Positions 54,423 to 59,250 of a stretch of DNA of 59,250 bases are shown here, one piece after another. Under the pieces are notes generated by a model, which searched no databases, was not told where the DNA came from, and saw nothing but the letters and a program-made list of their open reading frames with translations. Each line of letters opens with the position of its first letter. The first letter of the stretch is position 1. The DNA is from Thermoleophilia bacterium (GTDB lineage: Bacteria > Actinomycetota > Thermoleophilia > Gaiellales > JAICJC01), in contig JAICJC010000006.1 of assembly GCA_025928655.1 (NCBI GenBank), positions 1-59,250 of the forward strand. The letters run 5' to 3'. The position numbers and the translations under genes were made by a program.

Positions 54423-56792
54423 GTGACGGTCGAGTTGACGGGCCGTTCACGTATCCGCGTTGCGGCATTCGCGGCCTGCTGCGCCCTCCCGGGCGTCACG
54501 GCCGCTCCCATCGCCGCTTCGTCGGCCGCGTACGCGCGAACGACCCCGCTCGTCGCCCTTCCAGGCACCACCGTCCCGGCCGTCGCCGGCGCCGAGGCGG
54601 TGGGGGCCGTCGCAGCCGCGCAGCCGGTCCAGGCGGTGGTCACGTTCAGGCCCCGCAACGCCGCCCTCCTGCGCCGGCTGGCGCTCGCATGGAGCGGCCG
54701 GACGGGCATGAGCGAGGCCCGCATCCGGGCCCTGTTCGCCCCCTTGCCGGAGCGCGTGGCGGGGGTCGAGTCGTACCTGCGCGCCCACGGCCTGCGGGTG
54801 ACCGCACGGACGGACATGACCGTGACCGTGGCGGGCCCCGCCGCGGCCGCGGAGCGCGCCTTCGCCGCGCCGCTGCAGGTGTACCGCGCGAGGGGCCGCA
54901 CGTTCTCCGCCCCGGCCGGCCCCGTGCATCTGCCGGCGGCCCTGGCCCGGTCGGTCGCCACCGTCGGCGGCCTGGACACATCCGTGCGGCTGCGGCCGGC
55001 GAGCTCCCGGCCGAACGTCCGCCCGGCGACCGCCATCTCGCCCCGGTGCAGCGGCGCCCGCACCGCGCAGCGGACCCTGGGCGGGTACCTCCCGGCCGAC
55101 CTCGGCAGCGCGACGGCCTACGGTCACAACAGCCTGGTCTCCGGCGGCGCCAACGGCACCGGCGAGCTGATCGGGATGGTGGAGTTCTCCGGCTACTCCC
55201 GCTCCGACGTGAACCACTTCCGCAGCTGCTTCCCCGCCATCACGGGCACGTACATGCCCGACGCCGTCGTCGGCCAGCGCAACTTCGACCAGAGCGGGAA
55301 GAGCGAGGTGGCGCTCGACCTCGAGGTCGCCATGGCCGCCGCCCCGGACGCCGACGTGCGCGCCTACGTCTCCCCGAACGACCCGGACTTCGCCCCGGCG
55401 ATCCTCAACCGGATGCGGCTGGACGGGGTCGACATCATCAGCGACAGCTGGGGCGCCTGCGAGCCGCTGATCTCGCCGCAGCTCCTCACCGCCGAGAGCA
55501 CGGCGCTCGAGCTGGCTGCGGTCGCGGGCATCTCGACCTACGTCGCGACGGGCGACTTCGGGTCGAGCGACTGCTTCCCGTTCACCGGCTCGACGGACGC
55601 GCTGGTCGACGACCCCTCGTCGCAGCCCTTCGCCACGGCCGTCGGCGGCACCGCGCTCGAGATCCCGCCGGTGTTCCCCCGGCATCGCGAGACCGCCTGG
55701 CGCGGCGGTGGCGGCGGCATCTCGATGTTCTGGCGCAAGCCGGCGTACCAGCTCGGCAAGACCGTCGGCGTGCACGGCCACAAGTGCCGCAGCGGCAAGG
55801 CGCAGTGCCGGGAGACCCCCGACGTCTCGCTCGACGCCCGCCCCCGCCGCACCGGCTACATCATCTACTGCAACCGCTGCGGGAACGGCGCCGCCCCCTG
55901 GGCCCCGATCGGCGGCACGAGCGCGGCCGCGCCGCTGATGGCGGGCCTCACCGCCGACGCCGACGAGTCCGCCGGCACGCAGCTCGGGTTCGCCAACCCG
56001 TTCCTGTACGCCCACGCCGGCGGCGCCATGTTCCACGACATCCTCTCGGGCACGAACAACCTCTTCGGCGGCCGCCGCTACACGGCCCGCCCCGGGTACG
56101 ACCTGGCCACCGGCCTGGGGTCGGTGCGGGCGGGCGCGTTCGCGTCGGCGCTCGCCGCCTGGACGCCGCCGCCCATCTCGCGTGACGCGACCCAGCTGCG
56201 GGTGATCGGGCCGGTCGACGGCCGTCACCTGATCTACGGCCACAAGGTGACGTTCCGCGGCCGGCTGATCGACACGACGACGGGCACGCCGATCGTGAAC
56301 GCCCAGGTGCTCGTCATCTCGACGTTCGACACCTATCGCGTGCGCACGACCGGCGGCGGCGCGTGGTTCGTCACGCGATCGCGAGCGATCGGGCGCCGCA
56401 TGAGCTGGCACGCCGCCTATCTCGGCTCGGAGGCCAACGCGCCGGCCACGGCACCGCTGCGCAAGCTGCTCGTGCAGCCGCGCCTGGGGCTGCGCCTTCA
56501 CCTCCCGTTCCGCAACGGCCACTTCACGGCGACGGCGGGGAAGCCGTTCTCGGCCTTCGGGCGGGCGCAGCCGCCGATGCCGGGCGCGATCGTGATGCTC
56601 CAGTCGCGCCGCTCCGGCCATCCATGGCGAACCATCGGGCCAAGCCCGGTGGCCGGCGGCGGCCGCTACGAGCGCGACGGGATACGGCTGCATCGCGGCG
56701 AGGCGGTGCGGCTGCGGTGGGCCTACCTGGGCGGCCGGTTCCGGCGCTGGCTCCCGGCCCGGTCGCGGGCGGTCACGGTGGTGGCCCCGTAG
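54423..56792 (+). CDS. Secreted S53 peptidase, long form with C-terminal beta-rich region
   Basis: A 789-residue exported peptidase. Signal peptide ~1-35; pro-kumamolisin domain ~60-180 (ERVAGVESYLRAHGLRVTA); catalytic domain ~210-580 with Glu295/Asp299 in SEVALDLEVAMA and Ser500 in GGTSAAAPLMAG; CFPFTGSTDAL precedes the active site. C-terminal ~200 residues add beta-rich repeats (VIGPVDGRHLIYGHKVTF). GTG 54423 sits inside a TACAGT box (54420-54425), so TTG 54435 may be the true start. Second S53 gene in the window. Confidence 0.9.
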   Translation: MTVELTGRSRIRVAAFAACCALPGVTAAPIAASSAAYARTTPLVALPGTTVPAVAGAEAVGAVAAAQPVQAVVTFRPRNAALLRRLALAWSGRTGMSEARIRALFAPLPERVAGVESYLRAHGLRVTARTDMTVTVAGPAAAAERAFAAPLQVYRARGRTFSAPAGPVHLPAALARSVATVGGLDTSVRLRPASSRPNVRPATAISPRCSGARTAQRTLGGYLPADLGSATAYGHNSLVSGGANGTGELIGMVEFSGYSRSDVNHFRSCFPAITGTYMPDAVVGQRNFDQSGKSEVALDLEVAMAAAPDADVRAYVSPNDPDFAPAILNRMRLDGVDIISDSWGACEPLISPQLLTAESTALELAAVAGISTYVATGDFGSSDCFPFTGSTDALVDDPSSQPFATAVGGTALEIPPVFPRHRETAWRGGGGGISMFWRKPAYQLGKTVGVHGHKCRSGKAQCRETPDVSLDARPRRTGYIIYCNRCGNGAAPWAPIGGTSAAAPLMAGLTADADESAGTQLGFANPFLYAHAGGAMFHDILSGTNNLFGGRRYTARPGYDLATGLGSVRAGAFASALAAWTPPPISRDATQLRVIGPVDGRHLIYGHKVTFRGRLIDTTTGTPIVNAQVLVISTFDTYRVRTTGGGAWFVTRSRAIGRRMSWHAAYLGSEANAPATAPLRKLLVQPRLGLRLHLPFRNGHFTATAGKPFSAFGRAQPPMPGAIVMLQSRRSGHPWRTIGPSPVAGGGRYERDGIRLHRGEAVRLRWAYLGGRFRRWLPARSRAVTVVAP

Positions 56793-56809
56793 CCGCAGGC
56801 GCGATCACG

Positions 56810-57250
56810 GTGCGCACCGCACGGCCGGCCGACTACGACCGTATCGCACCGCTCGTGGACGCGTGGTGGGGCGGGCGGCAGATGCTCGACATGCTGCCGC
56901 GGCTGTTCTTCGTCCATTTCTCCGATACGGCGTTCGTGGCCGAGGACGGCGCCGAGCTGGCGGGCTTCCTGGCCGGCTTCCTGTCCCAGTCGAAGCCGGA
57001 CGAGGCCTACATCCACTTCGCGGGCGTCTCACCCGGGCACCGCGGCCGCGGCGTCGGGCGGCTCCTGTACGAGCGCTTCTTCGACGCCGCCCGCGCCGGC
57101 TCGCGCAGCGTCGTTCGCTGCGTCACGGCGCCGGTCAACGAGCGTTCGGTCGCGTTCCACCGCGCGCTCGGCTTCGCGGTCGACGCGGTGGCCGAGGGCT
57201 ACGACGGCCGCGGCGGCGACAGGGTGCTCATGTCGAAGCGCCTGGCCTGA
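56810..57250 (+). CDS. GNAT family N-acetyltransferase
   Basis: A 146-residue acetyltransferase. Acetyl-CoA binding motif A: FAGVSPGHRGRGVGRLLYERFF, with the RGxGxGxxL core; motif B SVAFHRALGFAVDAVAEGY. Short N-terminus beginning MRTARPADYDRIAPLVDAWW. GTG 56810 lies 17 nt past the S53 stop, so the two may be cotranscribed. Substrate unknown. A palindromic repeat follows the stop. Confidence 0.88.
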   Translation: MRTARPADYDRIAPLVDAWWGGRQMLDMLPRLFFVHFSDTAFVAEDGAELAGFLAGFLSQSKPDEAYIHFAGVSPGHRGRGVGRLLYERFFDAARAGSRSVVRCVTAPVNERSVAFHRALGFAVDAVAEGYDGRGGDRVLMSKRLA

Positions 57251-57256
57251 AGAGCT

Positions 57257-57285
57257 GAATAGCCGGTGCCTGGCACCGGGTATTC
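57257..57285. repeat. Palindromic repeat, family B copy 3
   Basis: GAATA-G-CCGGTGCC-T-GGCACCGG-G-TATTC: same design as 42410-42438. It fills the gap between the GNAT stop and the guaA stop, overlapping the guaA TGA (57286-57284) by two bases. Confidence 0.8.
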
Positions 57286-58870
57286 ATTCCCACTCGATGG
57301 TGGCGGGCGGCTTGGAGGAGATGTCGAGCGCGACCCGGTTGACGCCCGGGATCTCGTTGATGATCCGGCTCGAGATCCGCTCCAGCACGTCGTAGGGCAG
57401 CCGCGCCCAGTCGGCCGTCATCGCGTCCTCGGAGGTGACCGCCCGCAGGACGATCGGGTAGGCGTAGGTGCGTGAGTCGCCCTGGACCCCCACCGACCGG
57501 ATGGCCGGCAGGATCGCGAAGCTCTGCCACAGCTTGTCGTAGAGGCCCGCCCGGCGGATCTCCTCGAGCAGGACGGCGTCGGCGTCGCGCAGGACGTCGA
57601 GCCGCTCCCGGGTCACGTCGCCGATGATGCGGATCGCGAGCCCCGGGCCCGGGAACGGCTGGCGCCAGACCATGCCCTCCGGCAGGCCCAGCTCCGTCCC
57701 CACCCGCCGCACCTCGTCCTTGAAGATCAGGCGCAGCGGCTCGACCAGCTCGAAATCCATGTCCTCGGGCAGCCCGCCGACGTTGTGGTGGCTCTTGATC
57801 TTCGCGGCCGTCCGGCTGCCCGACTCGATCACGTCCGAGTAGAGCGTCCCCTGGACGAGGAAGCGCACGTCGCCGAGGCCGCGGGCCTCGTCCTCGAACA
57901 GGCGGATGAACTGCTCGCCGATGATGCGCCGCTTCTGCTCGGGATCGGTCACGCCGGCGAGGGCGGCCAGGAAGCGCTCCGACGCGTCGACGTGGCGCAG
58001 AGGCACCTTGAAGTGGTCGTCGAACGCCTCCACCACCTGGGCGGCCTCGTCCTTGCGCAGCAGGCCGTGGTCGACGAAGACGCACGTGAGCTGGTCGCCG
58101 ACGGCGCGGTGGACGAGGAGCGCGGCGACGGCCGAGTCGACGCCGCCCGAGAGGGCGCAGATCACCTGGTCGTCACCGACCTGTTCGCGGATCAGGTCGA
58201 CCTGCTCCTCGATGAACTGGAGCGCCGTCCACGTCGGCGGCGCCTGGCAGGCGTCGAGGACGAAGTGGCGCAGGATGTCGGTGCCACGAGGCGTGTGCGC
58301 GACCTCCGGATGGAACTGGACGCCGAAGAGCCCGCGCACCCTGTCCTCCATCGCCGCGACCGGCGTCGTGTCGCTCGCCGCCGTGCCCGCGAACCCGGCC
58401 GGCGGGCGCACCACGCTGTCGCGGTGGCTCATCCACGCCGTCTGCTCGGAGGGCAGGTCGCCGAACAGCAGGCTGTCCGAGCCGAGCCGCACGGGCGTCT
58501 TGCCGAACTCGCCGACGCCGGTGTTGGCGACGTCGCCGCCGAGAGCGGCCGCCATGGCCTGCATGCCGTAGCAGATGCCGAGCACCGGGACGCCGAGCTC
58601 GAACAGGCCGGGATCGACCGAGGGTGCGCCCGGCTCGTAGATCGAGGCGGGGCCGCCGGAGAGGATGATCCCGACCGGGTTACGGGCCGCGACCTCGGCA
58701 GCCGGCACGTCGTGCGGCACGATCTCCGAGTAGACCCGGCACTCGCGCACGCGGCGGGCGATCAGCTGGGCGTACTGCGCGCCGAAGTCGATGACGAGCA
58801 CCGGGCGGTGCTCGGCGGACGCCTCATGTGCGAGCGCCGCCGCGCCGCTGGCCCGCGGCGCCTCGCTCAA
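57284..58870 (-). CDS. guaA: GMP synthase (glutamine-hydrolysing)
   Basis: A 528-residue two-domain enzyme converting XMP to GMP. The glutaminase domain has [20 protein letters not shown], Cys100 in [11 protein letters not shown] and [15 protein letters not shown]. The synthetase domain has the PP-loop [40 protein letters not shown] and the dimerisation ending [16 protein letters not shown] 58870 overlaps the upstream stop as TTGA, so it is coupled to the GuaB3-like gene. Confidence 0.96.
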   Translation of the reverse strand: MSEAPRASGAAALAHEASAEHRPVLVIDFGAQYAQLIARRVRECRVYSEIVPHDVPAAEVAARNPVGIILSGGPASIYEPGAPSVDPGLFELGVPVLGICYGMQAMAAALGGDVANTGVGEFGKTPVRLGSDSLLFGDLPSEQTAWMSHRDSVVRPPAGFAGTAASDTTPVAAMEDRVRGLFGVQFHPEVAHTPRGTDILRHFVLDACQAPPTWTALQFIEEQVDLIREQVGDDQVICALSGGVDSAVAALLVHRAVGDQLTCVFVDHGLLRKDEAAQVVEAFDDHFKVPLRHVDASERFLAALAGVTDPEQKRRIIGEQFIRLFEDEARGLGDVRFLVQGTLYSDVIESGSRTAAKIKSHHNVGGLPEDMDFELVEPLRLIFKDEVRRVGTELGLPEGMVWRQPFPGPGLAIRIIGDVTRERLDVLRDADAVLLEEIRRAGLYDKLWQSFAILPAIRSVGVQGDSRTYAYPIVLRAVTSEDAMTADWARLPYDVLERISSRIINEIPGVNRVALDISSKPPATIEWE

Positions 58871-59250
58871 CGGCTCATCCCGATCGCCTGCTCCCGCTGC
58901 AGCTTCTTGCCCTCGGTCTGCAGGGCCGGCGCGAACATGATCTCGGCCTTCTGGAACGCCTGGATCGAGTCGTAGCCGGTGGTCGCCATCGACGTGCGCA
59001 GCGCGCCCATCAGGTTGAGCGTGCCGTCGTTCTCTCGCGCGGGGCCGGTCACGATCTCCTGGAGCGTGGCGACCTGGTCGGTCTTGACCCGCGCGCCGCG
59101 CGGCAGGCTGGGGTGGAACGTGGCCATCCCCCAGTGGTAGCCGTGGCCGGGCGCCTCGTTGGCGCGGGCCAGCGGCGAGCCGACCATCACGGCATCGGCG
59201 CCGCAGGCGATCGCCTTGGAGATGTCGCCGCCCGTGCGCATGCCGCCGTC
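58867..59250 (-). CDS. guaB3: GuaB3-family IMP dehydrogenase-related protein, 5' part cut by window edge
   Basis: The C-terminal 127 residues of a GuaB3-type IMPDH-related protein: [81 protein letters not shown] and [22 protein letters not shown]. The window edge removes the start. The alpha/beta-barrel end and the phosphate-binding GG are present. GuaB3 is an actinobacterial paralog next to guaA; enzymatic role is not settled. Confidence 0.88.
   Translation of the reverse strand, partial: DGGMRTGGDISKAIACGADAVMVGSPLARANEAPGHGYHWGMATFHPSLPRGARVKTDQVATLQEIVTGPARENDGTLNLMGALRTSMATTGYDSIQAFQKAEIMFAPALQTEGKKLQREQAIGMSR

Overview
This window is a dense, high-GC chromosomal segment with almost no intergenic space, frequent GTG and TTG starts, many 1-20 nt gene overlaps and strong G/C preference at third codon positions. 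The gene content (rplM-rpsI-glmM-glmS, acpS-nnr-alr, a GuaB3-type protein, secreted S53 peptidases, DUF805, many leaderless-type promoters) points to an actinobacterium, most plausibly of the deep Thermoleophilia (Gaiellales/Solirubrobacterales) lineage. That placement is inference: no rRNA, tRNA or marker phylogeny is visible here. I see no prophage, CRISPR array, IS transposase, tRNA or rRNA.

Layout. 1-4450: a partial winged-helix protein, a DsbA-fold protein with a fused winged helix, a histidine phosphatase lacking a normal start codon, a secreted L,D-transpeptidase, a CAP-domain protein and IspH. 4451-9764: a secreted beta-propeller protein, a divergent isoleucyl-tRNA synthetase and a tiny acidic protein. 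9915-16800: serine hydrolase, LytR_C protein, a VOC / UvrA-like ATPase / MFS group resembling drug self-protection, and an AI-2E-family permease. 16813-25550: an aminotransferase-decarboxylase operon, DUF805, a thiamine-diphosphate enzyme in one open frame with a membrane-anchored cytochrome c, a cupin-TPR protein, a lone molybdopterin oxidoreductase and small proteins. 25702-32355: ThpR; the chain acpS, nnr, alr, cca-type nucleotidyltransferase and methyltransferase; and a metallo-beta-lactamase-fold hydrolase sharing a 22-bp divergent promoter with acpS. 32400-35140: VOC protein, MarR regulator and a Drr-type ABC exporter. 35147-45690: S53 peptidase, a 200-bp element with 21-bp inverted ends, an HD-GYP protein, MFS, a second CAP protein, Lgt, a HAF-repeat secreted protein and a second serine hydrolase. 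45797-59250: glmS, glmM, rpsI and rplM, then XdhC-like, MMPL, secreted proteins including a second S53 peptidase, GNAT, GuaA and a partial GuaB3-like protein.

How the genes fit together. The core set covers cell-wall precursors (GlmM/GlmS, Alr), lipid and lipoprotein metabolism (AcpS, Lgt), isoprenoids (IspH), translation and GMP synthesis. A rich exported set (two S53 peptidases, two CAP proteins, an L,D-transpeptidase, a beta-propeller and a HAF-repeat protein sharing a C-terminal module) suggests active envelope and extracellular biology, and several efflux systems (DrrAB-like, MMPL, two MFS) suggest exposure to toxic compounds.

Most notable non-gene structure: (i) two related families of palindromic repeats, five sites, four of which start at or within a few bases of a stop codon; (ii) a 200-bp element bounded by perfect 21-bp inverted repeats at 37153-37352; (iii) a recurrent TANNNT box 6-8 nt upstream of the start codon in nine genes, indicating leaderless transcription, including two overlapping opposed boxes between acpS and the hydrolase gene.
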